A stretch of DNA of 64,000 bases from NCBI GenBank assembly GCA_001443445.1, contig LDXN01000006.1:1-64000 (forward strand), given 5' to 3'. Numbering within the stretch: position 1 is the stretch's first letter; each line of letters opens with the position of its first letter. A program made the position numbers and the translations under genes. Positions 52,043 to 62,988 of the stretch are shown piece by piece. The stretch comes from Candidatus Dadabacteria bacterium CSP1-2. Its GTDB lineage: Bacteria; Desulfobacterota_D; UBA1144; Nemesobacterales; CSP1-2. Under the pieces are notes generated by a model that worked only from the letters and a program-made list of their open reading frames with translations, was not told the origin of the DNA and searched no databases.

Positions 52043-52831
52043 GCGGGATGGATGCAGTAAAAAAGAAGAGACTCCACGATAAACTGACCGAGTGTTTTCA
52101 AGTCGTCAATACTTGTCTTCGTACCTATTATAAGGGCGAAACACACATGTACCTTCCCTTGGCAGGACAGCTTCGAATCCTCTTCTGTGATACCAATCAA
52201 GGAAAGGAAATTGCCCTTCTCGGGCGAGTGTTCAGCGGTTTCGCACTTGAGCCTTTAGATGAAATTCGCTGGATTGAGCCTGGTTCAGTAACTGTGTCTT
52301 ATGGTTATCCGTATGCGATTAACTGGGATTCGCCGCCCGGGCAGGAATGGCGAATAGCCGAAATGCCTTTCAGAATCACTCGATATTCCAACTGACTCCA
52401 AGTAGCCGATCTAGTCCGCGCCGAAGGTAAGCCACTTCTTCCGCTCTCGAAATGGAGTGATCAGACCGTTACAGTCTACCCCATAGAACTCTCTATCAGG
52501 CAAATCATCCGGTCGATCACTGATAAGGACGGGGGGTGCCCATGTCGATGACGAGGAGAATACAGAGTTGAGGGCGATGAAGTGTCTTGGCCCTGCGGGA
52601 CTTGAAGTTCACGTGCTTTATATCATCGCATTGGCCCGATTTGCCCAAGCGGTCAGCCTCTACTACAGAGAATTCCGAAGGCGTTTCGAATACAAAGGCT
52701 TACTCGACAATTTAATTACTAACTGGGTGCTAGATGAAGAGGCTCTTGCTGCGATACCTCGTGAACCTGAGGAACTAAGATTGGGGAAAAGAGAGGAGTT
52801 TAGACTTTCGGTCTTAAAGCGAGTCAAGTAG
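52039..52831 (+). pseudogene. Conserved-looking hypothetical gene broken by TGA (52393) and a G6-tract frameshift (~52531)
   Basis: ORF 52039-52395 continues in frame after TGA as LQVADLVRAEGKPLLPLSKWSDQTVTVYPIELSIRQIIRSITDKDGG, then shifts to AHVDDEENTELRAMKCLGPAGLEVHV... Confidence 0.7.
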
Positions 52832-52955
52832 CACGTCTCATTGAGATTGCATGACAACCGCTTGAAGCTGACGAGCACAGTCGAAGCTGTAATTACGCAG
52901 GTGACGTTCTCAAAGAATCTGTCGATTGCTCAATGGGTTTAGGAGCAACAACACG

Positions 52956-55900
52956 TTAATAACCCAAATTTGGACGAAGCCATTTCTCAACGACTTCGAC
53001 GGACATATTCTTTCGCCTGGCGTAGTCATCAACCTGGTCGCGGTCTATTTGGCCTACATGGAAATATTTTGCTTCTGGATGGGCGAAGTAGAAACCTGAA
53101 ACAGAGCTTGGAGGGTTCATAGCGAAATTTTCTGTGAGGGTTATTCCGACGTTCTTCTCAGCATCGAGCAAACTCCAGAGAAGGCCCTTTTCTGTGTGAT
53201 CTGGACAGGCTGGATAACCAGGTGCTGGACGGATTCCTCTGTATTTCTCATTGATCAAGCCTTCGAATGAAAGATTCTCATCTTTGCCAAATCCCCAAAT
53301 TATTCGTGCTTTCTTATGCATCATTTCTGCAAGTGCCTCAGCAAATCTGTCGCCAAGCGCCTTAACCATTATGGCAGAATAGTCATCGTTCTTAGCTTTT
53401 AAGGTTTTGGCGAAATCTTCCACCTCCTCTCCAGCAGTCACTGCGAATCCACCGATGTAATCCTTACGACCAGACTCCTTAGGTGCAACAAAATCTGCCA
53501 AACAGTAGTAAATACCATTCTCATCTTTTACCTTTTGCTGACGGAGGAAGTGGGATGTTCCCAAAACTTCTTTACGCGATTCGTCCGTATAAACCTCAAT
53601 ATCATCGCCAACACTGTTGGCAGGCCAGAGAGCTATAACAGCACGGGCTCTGAAGCGTTTGTTTGCAATAATTTCCTTAAGTAGTCTTTGTGCATCCTGA
53701 TAAAGCTCGCGTGCTTGGGCTCCATAATCCTTATGTTTAAAAATTTTTGGATAAACTCCTTTAAGTTCCCACGCCCAGAATAGAGGCGACCAGTCTATAT
53801 AAGGGGCAATCTCTTCAAGAGGAATGTCTTGAAAAACCTGCAAGCCTAACTTGGCAGGGGTATCAATGCGTATGTTTTCCCAATCAGTCTTAAACACATT
53901 AGCACGAGCTTCTTCTATAGGAACAAAGTTTCTTTTTTTCTTACCTGCGGCATGTTGTTGTCTTCGCTTTTCCTGCTCGATTCGGAGATCAGCGACATAC
54001 CTATCCATCTTTTCCGGATTCAGTAGATTGTTACAGACACCGACAATCAGGGAGGCATCAAGAACATGTTCGGCTACACCACTATACTGAGGGGCGATCT
54101 TAATAGCAGTATGGGCTTTGCTAGTCGTTGCTCCCCCAATAAGAAGGGGTATCTTAAAACCCTGTCGCTCCATTTCAGAGGCATTATGGATCATTTCATC
54201 AAGTGAAGGTGTAATAAGCCCACTTAAGCCGATAATATCAGCGTTTATCTCTCTAGCTGTATTTAATATTTTTTCACAGGGAACCATCACACCAAGGTCA
54301 ACAACTTCATAGTTGTTACATGCAAGAACCACAGCAACGATATTTTTTCCAATGTCGTGTACATCACCCTTCACCGTAGCAATAACAAACTTCCCCCGAT
54401 TTCGCGCGTTTTGGGTCTTGGCTTTTTCTGCCTCCATAAATGGTTCGAGATAAACAACGGCTTTTTTCATAACACGAGCACTCTTAACAACCTGGGGAAG
54501 AAACATCTTGCCCGCTCCAAAAAGGTCTCCAACTACCTTCATGCCATCCATAAGTGGACCTTCAATTACATCAAGAGGCATTGCGTATTGCTGGCGGGCT
54601 TCTTCAGCGTCCTCTTCAATATAATCCATGATTCCGTTAACAAGAGCATGTGTGAGTCGCTCATTTACGGTACCTCTTCGCCAGAGGTTTTCATCCTTTG
54701 CTTTAGCTTTTCCCTTGTTTTTGACCCTCTCTGCATATTCGATAAGGCGTTCGGTTGCATCTGGTCGCCGATTGAGAAGGACATCCTCAACTAATTCAAG
54801 TAATTCTTTATCAATTTCTTCGTATACAGCAAGCATGCCAGCATTAACAATAGCCATATCAAGTCCTGCATTGATGGCGTGGTATAGAAATGCGCTGTGC
54901 ATTGCTTCCCGCACTATATTGTTGCCGCGAAAAGAGAAGGATATGTTGCTTATCCCCCCGCTTGTGCGTGCACCTGGACATGTGGCTTTGATTTCACTTA
55001 CAGCCTCTATAAAGTCCACTGCATAATTGCTATGCTCATCTATACCTGTAGCCACAGTCAGAATGTTAGGATCAAAAATGATATCCGTCGGATCCATACC
55101 AACCTTTTCGGTCAAGAGTTTATATGCCAGCTTGCAGATTCGGACTTTATCAGCTTTACTGACAGCTTGTCCATGTTCATCAAAAGCCATTACTATGACG
55201 GTAGCACCATAGCGCATAATAAGCCTTGCCTGCTCAAGGAACTTTTCCTCGCCTTCTTTTAAGCTGATAGAATTCACTATACATTTGCCTTGAACAGAAC
55301 GAAGACCCGCTTCAATAACCGACCACTTAGAGCTGTCAATCATGATAGGAACACGTGCGATATCGGGTTCAGAGCCAATTAAATTCAAAAAGCGCGCCAT
55401 GCATGCTTCACTATCTAGCAGAGCCTCGTCGAAATTGACGTCAAGTATGTTGGCACCGTTTTCCACCTGCTGCCTGGCTATTGCTAAAGCACCCTCAAAA
55501 TCATCTGCTTTAATAAGTTGTGCAAATTGAGGCGACCCAGTTACGTTAGTTCTTTCACCAATCATAACAAATGGAGCGTTGTCACCCTCTATTTTCAAAG
55601 GTTCAAGACCGCTAAGACGAGTCGCAGGAGTAACCTTTGGAATCTTACGTGGTAGAATTCTTCTCAATCTTTCCTTAATAGCACATATATGCTCAGGCGT
55701 TGTCCCACAACAACCACCGACGATGTTCAAAAATCCGCTACGAGCAAAATCTTCCAGTAAACTTGAAGTTATATCAGGGGTTTCATCATACCCGGTTTCG
55801 CTCAAAGGATTAGGGAGACCGGCATTAGGGTAACAACTGATGTAACAATCGGCAATTTTGGAGAGTTCTTCCATATGTGGACGCATCTCTTTGGCACCTA

Positions 55901-56660
55901 AAGCACAATTAATACCAACACTTAATGGCTTAGCGTGCTGAACGGAGTACAAGAAGGCCTCTATAGTCTGGCCGGATAGTGTGCGGCCAGAGGCGTCCGT
56001 GACCGTTACAGAAAGCATGATAGGCAGGCGTACACGATGCTCATCAAAAAATTTTTCGATAGCAAAAATGGCAGCTTTCAGGTTTAGAGTATCAAAAGCA
56101 GTCTCTGGCAATAATATATCCACTCCGCCATCAACTAGACCTTTAACCTGCTCATAGTAGGCATCAACCAGCTCCTGGAATGTAATGGAGCGGAATGAAG
56201 GGCGGTTAATATCAGGAGATAACGATGCTGTTCTGTTAGTTGGTCCAATAGCACCTGCAACAAAGCATTGACGATTAGGGTTCCTTGCCATGAATTCATG
56301 TACTACATTGCGAGCAATTTGAGCACCTTTTCTGTTAAGTTCATAAACAATGTTGTCTAGACCATAATCAGCCTGGGCGATCCTCGTACTGTTGAAGGTA
56401 TTGGTTTCAATAATATCCGCACCTGCCTCTAAATACTGACGGTGTATAGCAGTAATTATCTCAGGACAAGTTAGATTTAAAATGTCGTTATCCCCTTTAA
56501 TATCCTTGTGATGATTCTTAAAGCGCACTCCCCTAAATTCAGCTTCTCCCAATTTATGGCTCTGAATCATAGTGCCCATAGCGCCATCTAAAATAAGTAT
56601 GCGCTCTTTAAGTAATTCTTGGAGGAGTTTATATTTTTCGCTTTCAGGTTTTATTAACAT
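52956..56660 (-). CDS. metH: Cobalamin-dependent methionine synthase
   Basis: [31 protein letters not shown]-terminal activation domain; full length. Confidence 0.98.
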   Translation of the reverse strand: MLIKPESEKYKLLQELLKERILILDGAMGTMIQSHKLGEAEFRGVRFKNHHKDIKGDNDILNLTCPEIITAIHRQYLEAGADIIETNTFNSTRIAQADYGLDNIVYELNRKGAQIARNVVHEFMARNPNRQCFVAGAIGPTNRTASLSPDINRPSFRSITFQELVDAYYEQVKGLVDGGVDILLPETAFDTLNLKAAIFAIEKFFDEHRVRLPIMLSVTVTDASGRTLSGQTIEAFLYSVQHAKPLSVGINCALGAKEMRPHMEELSKIADCYISCYPNAGLPNPLSETGYDETPDITSSLLEDFARSGFLNIVGGCCGTTPEHICAIKERLRRILPRKIPKVTPATRLSGLEPLKIEGDNAPFVMIGERTNVTGSPQFAQLIKADDFEGALAIARQQVENGANILDVNFDEALLDSEACMARFLNLIGSEPDIARVPIMIDSSKWSVIEAGLRSVQGKCIVNSISLKEGEEKFLEQARLIMRYGATVIVMAFDEHGQAVSKADKVRICKLAYKLLTEKVGMDPTDIIFDPNILTVATGIDEHSNYAVDFIEAVSEIKATCPGARTSGGISNISFSFRGNNIVREAMHSAFLYHAINAGLDMAIVNAGMLAVYEEIDKELLELVEDVLLNRRPDATERLIEYAERVKNKGKAKAKDENLWRRGTVNERLTHALVNGIMDYIEEDAEEARQQYAMPLDVIEGPLMDGMKVVGDLFGAGKMFLPQVVKSARVMKKAVVYLEPFMEAEKAKTQNARNRGKFVIATVKGDVHDIGKNIVAVVLACNNYEVVDLGVMVPCEKILNTAREINADIIGLSGLITPSLDEMIHNASEMERQGFKIPLLIGGATTSKAHTAIKIAPQYSGVAEHVLDASLIVGVCNNLLNPEKMDRYVADLRIEQEKRRQQHAAGKKKRNFVPIEEARANVFKTDWENIRIDTPAKLGLQVFQDIPLEEIAPYIDWSPLFWAWELKGVYPKIFKHKDYGAQARELYQDAQRLLKEIIANKRFRARAVIALWPANSVGDDIEVYTDESRKEVLGTSHFLRQQKVKDENGIYYCLADFVAPKESGRKDYIGGFAVTAGEEVEDFAKTLKAKNDDYSAIMVKALGDRFAEALAEMMHKKARIIWGFGKDENLSFEGLINEKYRGIRPAPGYPACPDHTEKGLLWSLLDAEKNVGITLTENFAMNPPSSVSGFYFAHPEAKYFHVGQIDRDQVDDYARRKNMSVEVVEKWLRPNLGY

Positions 56661-56686
56661 ATTAGTAAAGTATATCTAAAAGACTC

Positions 56687-56860
56687 TTAATCCTCCTCTG
56701 ACTCCAGAATCTCTAGTGCTTGTTTTACCTTATTTATTATCATAACAATAGCTTTTCCGGCTTCCTCAGGCAAACCGTCTATATCAACCTCAGTAGTTAG
56801 ATCAAGCATCAAGCCATCTATCTTACGCAAATATTTCTTTGCTGTATCAATTTCAGTCAT
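56687..56860 (-). CDS. 57-aa small protein (exodeoxyribonuclease VII small-subunit-sized, unknown)
   Basis: MTEIDTAKKYLRKIDGLMLDLTTEVDIDGLPEEAGKAIVMIINKVKQALEILESEED; strong SD GAAGGAGG upstream; below the ORF-track cut-off. Confidence 0.65.
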   Translation of the reverse strand: MTEIDTAKKYLRKIDGLMLDLTTEVDIDGLPEEAGKAIVMIINKVKQALEILESEED

Positions 56861-56928
56861 GTTTAGGCCTCCTTCGAATTTCGAGATTAATCGGTTTTAT
56901 TCCTTAACAAGAAATATGAGTGGTAAAA

Positions 56929-57204
56929 TTATGCACTTCTAATAAGCTTTCTACACCCGTCAAATATACTACATGGGAACTGTAAATTCTTTAACAAAGC
57001 TTCTAAATCTATAAAGCTTCCTGAAAGCATAAGCTTTATACTCAATCTTCTTCCATGAACAAGAACATATAGTTCTTCTATCTCAGAGAATTTAGCAAAT
57101 TCATTGTTTACTGCTTCAAGTATTCCCTTGAGAACAATGCTTGAATCCATAATCGCCACTTCTATAGGAACTCCAATAAACTGCATTAAGTCATCCTGCT
57201 TCAT
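56929..57204 (-). CDS. Small hypothetical protein, possibly Sm-like fold
   Basis: SD AGGAGG; LMQFIGVPIEVAIMDSSIVLKGILEAVNNEFAKF. Confidence 0.6.
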   Translation of the reverse strand: MKQDDLMQFIGVPIEVAIMDSSIVLKGILEAVNNEFAKFSEIEELYVLVHGRRLSIKLMLSGSFIDLEALLKNLQFPCSIFDGCRKLIRSA

Positions 57205-57220
57205 ATGGTTCCTCCTAAAT

Positions 57221-57300
57221 AGCCATTAGCTATCAGTGGTCAGCTATCAGTTTTTAAGGTATTTAGCTGATTACTGACGGCTGATAACCGATAGCTCTTC
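57221..57300. repeat. Short-period AGCTATCAG/GCTGATAAC repeat
   Basis: TAGCTATCAGTGGTCAGCTATCAG ... CTGATTACTGACGGCTGATAACCGATAGCT. Confidence 0.65.
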
Positions 57301-57382
57301 GTACTATTATGCCATAAATTCCATTTGACTCTTATTGTAGAAAGGATTTAATATATACCTAAAAGAATTTGGGGATTTAAAT

Positions 57383-57820
57383 ATGATTAAAGAACTAATA
57401 AAGACGCATGCAAAAGTAAAAGAACGTCAGAACATATCTTTATGCACATTATTTTTAGTCGTTTTAGTAATTTTGATTATTGGTTGTGGTAAAAAGGAAA
57501 ATGAAATTCCAGCAGTGCATATACCTGGAATAAGGGCGCCAATTACGAAAATACTCATCTCTCCCCTAGCCTTCGACGGCGCAATAGTAGCTGTCGAAGG
57601 AATAGCCCATGATGTCAAGCAAGAGAAATCCGATGGACAGGATAAAACATCAACTATATTTAAGTTATCTGACCTTCAAGGGAATTATATAAACGTATCA
57701 ACACCAGGAAAAAGGGAGATTTTCGAATACGATTATCTCGTTGTTGGAGGGATATATCGACGAGCTCAAAACTTAATAGAGGCACAACAAATAGAGATAA
57801 TAGTATTAGAAGAAAAATAG
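57383..57820 (+). CDS. Hypothetical lipoprotein
   Basis: TM/signal followed by IIGCGKK lipobox. Confidence 0.55.
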   Translation: MIKELIKTHAKVKERQNISLCTLFLVVLVILIIGCGKKENEIPAVHIPGIRAPITKILISPLAFDGAIVAVEGIAHDVKQEKSDGQDKTSTIFKLSDLQGNYINVSTPGKREIFEYDYLVVGGIYRRAQNLIEAQQIEIIVLEEK

Positions 57821-57896
57821 TATCACTTATTATGTTACATTCAGATCTCCATTTGTATTTACTAAGTGAAATCTAGATTAAAGCCCGTTGTTTTCC

Positions 57897-57934
57897 AATT
57901 AAGCTCCCTGGGGCAACCCACAGGGAGCTTAATT
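57897..57934. terminator. Hairpin AATTAAGCTCCCTG-GGGCAACCCA-CAGGGAGCTTAATT
   Basis: 14-bp perfect inverted repeat downstream of 57383-57820. Confidence 0.8.
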
Positions 57935-58003
57935 GCTAATAATAATTGCCAAATCAATAATATTGAATATGCGCTTATTAACCGATAACCTTAAATAATT
58001 AGT

Positions 58004-58675
58004 ATGGCTGAACAAAAAACCACGCTTCCAAATAACGAATTGTCTGAAAGAATTTCACATAAAGAAGTTAAAACAGAGCATACACAGTCTAACAATGAGG
58101 CACATATACCACCACCAGCGGTATTACGTCCGCGTCTCGTACTTGACACAAGCCTATTTGTTAATCCCGATGCCCAACATCAATTCGGTGAAAATGTGGA
58201 TAAAGCAGTCGACAGATTTCTTAAAATTACGCGAGAGAATAACATCGAGATCTATATGCCTCTCTCTGTTTTTCGTGAGCTCTCGAACTTCACATCATCA
58301 GAAGCACTGATATCTTTTCGCCGAGATGCAATTGTGAGAGCACCTGACCTTTATAACTTGCAGGTACCTGCTGCCATTTTTCACATCTTCATAGGTGAAC
58401 TGCGTAACCGCATAAACAAAGGGCTACGAATCGCAGAAGAAGCGATTCACAAAGAACCAACTGCTGACAACTTACGTAGACTAAGACAAGAATACCGCGA
58501 GGCTCTACGCAGTGGTATGGTAGATAGCGTAGAAGACCTAGACGTGGTCTTACTTGCAAAAGAAATTGGAGGTGCCGTTCTATCAGCTGATGAGGGCATC
58601 GCCAATATGGCGGAAGCACTCGGCATAGAGGTTTTGTCAGCTACTTATTTTATCCACAGATATGGAGCAGAATAA
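58004..58675 (+). CDS. PIN-domain RNA ligase partner protein (MJ_0548-like)
   Basis: RLVLDTSLFVNPDA, PLSVFRELSNF, DSVEDLDVVLLAKE, LSADEGIANMAE; adjacent to RNA ligase. Confidence 0.85.
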   Translation: MAEQKTTLPNNELSERISHKEVKTEHTQSNNEAHIPPPAVLRPRLVLDTSLFVNPDAQHQFGENVDKAVDRFLKITRENNIEIYMPLSVFRELSNFTSSEALISFRRDAIVRAPDLYNLQVPAAIFHIFIGELRNRINKGLRIAEEAIHKEPTADNLRRLRQEYREALRSGMVDSVEDLDVVLLAKEIGGAVLSADEGIANMAEALGIEVLSATYFIHRYGAE

Positions 58676-58693
58676 AACCGAGAGTGAAGGAAT

Positions 58694-59782
58694 ATGCCTG
58701 ATGTAGAACGTGGGGTTGAGCAAAGAGAATATAATGGGCTCAAATACTGGCGTTATACAGATGATATAGGCACTACTCTAAGAGGAACTGTCATCTTATT
58801 TGACCCAAGTGGGCAAAGACCAGTTCGTACCATACCGGGATTTCCTCACATAAAGCGAGTTTATCGCTTGCGACCCGGCGTGCAACGTTTTTTCCATACA
58901 AATCCATTTTTTGTAGAAGAAAAACTCGATGGTTATAATGTCAGACTCTTAGTCCATCAGGGTCAACTTTTAGCCCTGACGCGTGGTGGTTTTGTGTGTC
59001 CTTTCACCTCAGAGTGGGCAGAAATCTGGTGGCAACGATACAAGCTTGGACGCTTTTTTGTAACCTATCCAGACTATGTTTTATTTGGTGAGGTACTCGG
59101 AGATAACCCCTATAATTCGCAAAGAGATCCAACTATTCCACCTGGCTTATATTTCTTCATATTTGAGATAATGAGATCAGATGGGGAATTCCTACGCGTT
59201 CATGATCGCTATGAACTGGTTGAGAGCTATGAATTGCCCACAGTGCCACTTTTAGGACAATTTACTTCTGACCGTATTGATGAGCTATTTGAGATTTTAC
59301 GTGATCTCAACAATAAGGAACGAGAAGGAGTAGTATTTAAAGCCAACACAAGCAAAAAAACCATGAAATTTGTAACCCCACGCACAGATTTACGAGATAT
59401 TAGAGATAATCTGATCCTGGAATTTGATCTGGAACCCGGTTTTATTACTAATCGTCTTTTGAGAATCTCTCTTTTTGTAAGGGAACTTAGTTTAAAAGAG
59501 GACGAATTCGCCTCTCGACTCGGTAGAGCGTTTCTCGATGGTTATTCTGCCCTAGAGACTTTTGAGTCCTCAAACGAGAAATATAACATTTATGTCAAGC
59601 TTCCTAAAACTTGGAACTCACTTCGCACCTTACTTAGCGGTTATGTCCCTATTAAAACCGACCGCGTCGAACCGGTTGTACTAGATGGCCTAGAGATGTT
59701 GCGTGTAGAATTCCGTCGAGTTTTTCGTAAAAGTACCCGACGATACCGTGAAATCCTCCGAGGCTATGGTCATATTGATTAA
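58694..59782 (+). CDS. ATP-dependent RNA ligase, Pab1020/Rnl3-like
   Basis: Nucleotidyltransferase motif EEKLDGYNVRL, FGEVLGDNPYN, FFIFEIMR, EGVVFKANTSKKTMKFVTP. Confidence 0.9.
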   Translation: MPDVERGVEQREYNGLKYWRYTDDIGTTLRGTVILFDPSGQRPVRTIPGFPHIKRVYRLRPGVQRFFHTNPFFVEEKLDGYNVRLLVHQGQLLALTRGGFVCPFTSEWAEIWWQRYKLGRFFVTYPDYVLFGEVLGDNPYNSQRDPTIPPGLYFFIFEIMRSDGEFLRVHDRYELVESYELPTVPLLGQFTSDRIDELFEILRDLNNKEREGVVFKANTSKKTMKFVTPRTDLRDIRDNLILEFDLEPGFITNRLLRISLFVRELSLKEDEFASRLGRAFLDGYSALETFESSNEKYNIYVKLPKTWNSLRTLLSGYVPIKTDRVEPVVLDGLEMLRVEFRRVFRKSTRRYREILRGYGHID

Positions 59783-59995
59783 TTAAATGAATTATATGAA
59801 ATTGAAGAAAGGTTATAAGCCAATACCAATAACAGAATTAATTTATAGACCTGCTCCCAGGCTCACATTTCTATAAAACTTTATTATTAAAATATAGAAG
59901 TGCCATTACATGCCATTACGAAAAGATATTCTCAAGCTCCTCAATCAATGTTCTAATTAATTAGATAAAATAATATTAACTGTTTGTAATAAATA

Positions 59996-60718
59996 ATGGG
60001 GGTTGAAATGATACTTAAAGATAAAGTTGCCATTATTACTGGCGGTACAGGGGCTTTAGGGAGAGCAGTCGTATCAGCATTTTTAAATGAAGGAGCAAAG
60101 GTTGCCTGTACATACATAGTGGATGAAGAACTGAAAGGGCTTTCCTCTATTATCGAGCATCATAAGTCAAACATCTTGTTTATAAAAGCAAATGTCACAA
60201 AAGAAAAAGAGACTGTTAAAACTATTCAAGAGACATTAGAAAGATTTGGACGAATCGATATTTTGGTAAATATAGTTGGCGGGTTTGCCTATGCAAAAAT
60301 CTTAGATACAGATGAGAAAACCTGGGATTCAATGATGAATATGAATTTAAAATCGACATTCCTCTGCTCAAAAGCTGTTCTACCACATATGATTAAGCAA
60401 AATTATGGAAAGATTGTTAACATATCATCCCGTCCAGCATTAAAGGGCTCGACAGGTGTCGGAGCCTACTCCGCTTCAAAAGCCGGTGTACTGAACCTTA
60501 CAGAAACTATCGCAGATGAAGTAAAGAACTATGATATTAACGTGAATGCAATCCTACCCAGTACAATTGACACACCTGCAAACAGAAGGGATATGCCTAA
60601 TGCAGATTTCTCGAAATGGGTAAAACCAGAAGAGATTGCAAGAGTGATTGTTTTTCTTGCATCTGATAATTCAAAACCAATAAGTGGTGCAGCAATTCCT
60701 GTGTACGGAAAGGCTTAA
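59996..60718 (+). CDS. SDR-family oxidoreductase
   Basis: AIITGGTGALGRA, NIVGG, YSASKAG; ATG 59996 or 60008. Confidence 0.9.
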   Translation: MGVEMILKDKVAIITGGTGALGRAVVSAFLNEGAKVACTYIVDEELKGLSSIIEHHKSNILFIKANVTKEKETVKTIQETLERFGRIDILVNIVGGFAYAKILDTDEKTWDSMMNMNLKSTFLCSKAVLPHMIKQNYGKIVNISSRPALKGSTGVGAYSASKAGVLNLTETIADEVKNYDINVNAILPSTIDTPANRRDMPNADFSKWVKPEEIARVIVFLASDNSKPISGAAIPVYGKA

Positions 60719-60733
60719 ACCTCCACGCCCTAA

Positions 60734-62245
60734 TCATGCTGTGACATCAGATTTATCTTGAAGAATGAAATCCAGAAGCGCTCTGCCGAAGTCCGAGGCG
60801 ACGGCGATGTCTTCAGGAGAGATTTCAACGTTATTTAAGTACTGGAGCCTGAGAACGTCTACATCTCTTAGTTGTGGTATAACACCGCCAAAAAAGAAAC
60901 CAAGCTTCCGTAGTTGTGTTCCAAGCACTCCTGTCTGATCATTTGAAAGTGGAAGGTCTACATAGATACATTCAAAATGATTTAGGCAAAGCTGCTTTAG
61001 ATGGAACCTGATCTCATCAAATGTGCTTTGGCCAATCGCTTCCACATTGAGTAAAGCCTGATTGTGATCCGGTCGTATTGATATTTTGATACGTCCGGTT
61101 TGTTGAGGGCGTTCGTTAGTTCGATCCACTTTCACCTCAACGATCTCCCTCTCAATCCCTAAAACGACGTAAATCTGCGCCAAGATCGAGCGATATTCAC
61201 TAGGAGGAAAGATTGAAGCAGAAGCACTCTTGAGAGTAGAGGTGTACATAAGTGCTACAGACTGGCGCGTAGGCCTTTTTTGATCTGTAATGCTTCTAAA
61301 CGAAACTGTACCAGGACTGTAACCAACTAGAAAGCCGACCTCATGAGCCCCTAGCGCCAGATTTCCCTTCTGGCTATAAGGATGGACAGTCACCGCCTCA
61401 CCGTAAATCCCGATGATCTGATTTGTAACTGCATAGTCAAGAAGAAAGTGCTTCATTCGTTCAAAGAGTTTATGCCCGCGGTAGCGAGGATCAACTATTG
61501 CTTGACCCGACTCTGCAACTTTAGCACTAGGACCATCAAAAGTAAGTGCGATGTGACCTATCATTTCACCTCGACTATTATAGACAGCAAAGGATTTCAT
61601 CAGTCCAGCTCGCTGTTTAGCTTCGACCTGCTGAGGGTAGTACACGAATTCCGATGGGTATGTGTAGCCATAGCATCGGTAAACCAGGCGTGCTAAGTCA
61701 ACCGCCTCCTCCGGCCGCATTATACGCGTTGTAAGAGCCTCTTCAGGATGTGCCTCTGCTATATCTAGGGCTTTCGGATGCTCTGCAGGATCTGACTGAT
61801 ACCGAACTTCAGCAGAAGGAAGCTCTTTAACAAGCTCAACGCGGTTACCAGACGGGCCTAGGTTTACGAAATGAACCTGGTCAGCATAGCCCTTTGAGAG
61901 GAAAGAGGAAAACCGTGGATCTCCACCTTGCTCTATTGTCAAGTAGTCAAAGGGAAGTCCTTTATCTTCGATTCCAACGACAAGTGAATGAGCCCGTCTG
62001 GATACAACGACGTGAACTGATTGTGTAGTGTCTCCTTCATATCCATACTCAAAAACTTTCTGAAGGACCTCATCTATAATAGCATCAAGTTTTCTGGCGC
62101 TTTCTTCATCTAAACCGGTAACTTTAGCAATATCAGCAATCAGATCTGTAACAGCATCAAGGTAGCGGTCATCTGCTAAGACCGTAAGCCGGGCGATTTG
62201 GATCTCTGATGCTTCTGTCTGACTGTAAATTGAATTCTCAGTCAT
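60734..62245 (-). CDS. RsbW-like HATPase fused to GNAT-like acetyltransferase
   Basis: N-terminal LDAIIDEVLQKVFEYGYEG / VGIEDKGLPFD; later AIVDPRYRGHKLFERMKHFLLDYA. Confidence 0.8.
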   Translation of the reverse strand: MTENSIYSQTEASEIQIARLTVLADDRYLDAVTDLIADIAKVTGLDEESARKLDAIIDEVLQKVFEYGYEGDTTQSVHVVVSRRAHSLVVGIEDKGLPFDYLTIEQGGDPRFSSFLSKGYADQVHFVNLGPSGNRVELVKELPSAEVRYQSDPAEHPKALDIAEAHPEEALTTRIMRPEEAVDLARLVYRCYGYTYPSEFVYYPQQVEAKQRAGLMKSFAVYNSRGEMIGHIALTFDGPSAKVAESGQAIVDPRYRGHKLFERMKHFLLDYAVTNQIIGIYGEAVTVHPYSQKGNLALGAHEVGFLVGYSPGTVSFRSITDQKRPTRQSVALMYTSTLKSASASIFPPSEYRSILAQIYVVLGIEREIVEVKVDRTNERPQQTGRIKISIRPDHNQALLNVEAIGQSTFDEIRFHLKQLCLNHFECIYVDLPLSNDQTGVLGTQLRKLGFFFGGVIPQLRDVDVLRLQYLNNVEISPEDIAVASDFGRALLDFILQDKSDVTA

Positions 62246-62552
62246 AAGTATTTACCTGTGAATATTTAGATTTTAAATATTATATAAAAAGATATTTCAG
62301 TTCAATAAAAATTATATGCCAAAGTTATTAAATTTGTGTCAATAATTATTTACTTACAATTCATATCTATAATCAATCACGTTGACATATATTTGATGAT
62401 TTCATAGCTGTTGTCCTAAGTTATACTGTTTCTTCCGAACCAAAATTCTTGAAGCTAAGCTAGGGATTAGCATGAAATAATTCTTGCCTATAATTGGTAT
62501 GTTATCAATTACTTCATAATATTTTAGAGAACATCATTAATAGAAGCTCAGG

Positions 62553-62988
62553 TTATTTCTTCCCTTTGTTAGAAAGTATATACAACATTGCCTCTAGGGC
62601 GAGTATATAACCATACAAACCAAAACCATAAATAACACCGTTTGAAACTTCAGATAAAACGCAGTGAATATTACGCTTGGCAATATTGCTAATGTGTACT
62701 TCTACATAAGGTAAGCCAACGCCTTTGATACAATCCTTGAGCGCATATCCAGCGTATGTAAAACCAGCAGGGTTCATTACTAAGCCATCTACTCCATAAT
62801 CCGCAGCCTTATAAATACGATTTATCACTTCTCCTTCGTTATTTGTATAAAAGATCTCTAATCCATATTTTTTGGCTTTAGCATGTTCCTGTAGCATCAA
62901 GCTCTTTTGCAGTTGTTTTACCGTATATCTCAGGCTCTCTTTTGCCCAGATAATTAAGATTTGCACCTTGAACCAAAAGAATTGTTGG
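62553..62988 (-). pseudogene. aroQ: 3-dehydroquinate dehydratase type II, frameshifted and 5'-disrupted
   Basis: Frame A: PTILLVQGANLNYLGKREPEIYGKTTAKELDA; frame B: LQEHAKAKKYGLEIFYTNNEGEVINRIYKAADYGVDGLVMNPAGFTYAGYALKDC...VEVHISN. Confidence 0.85.
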
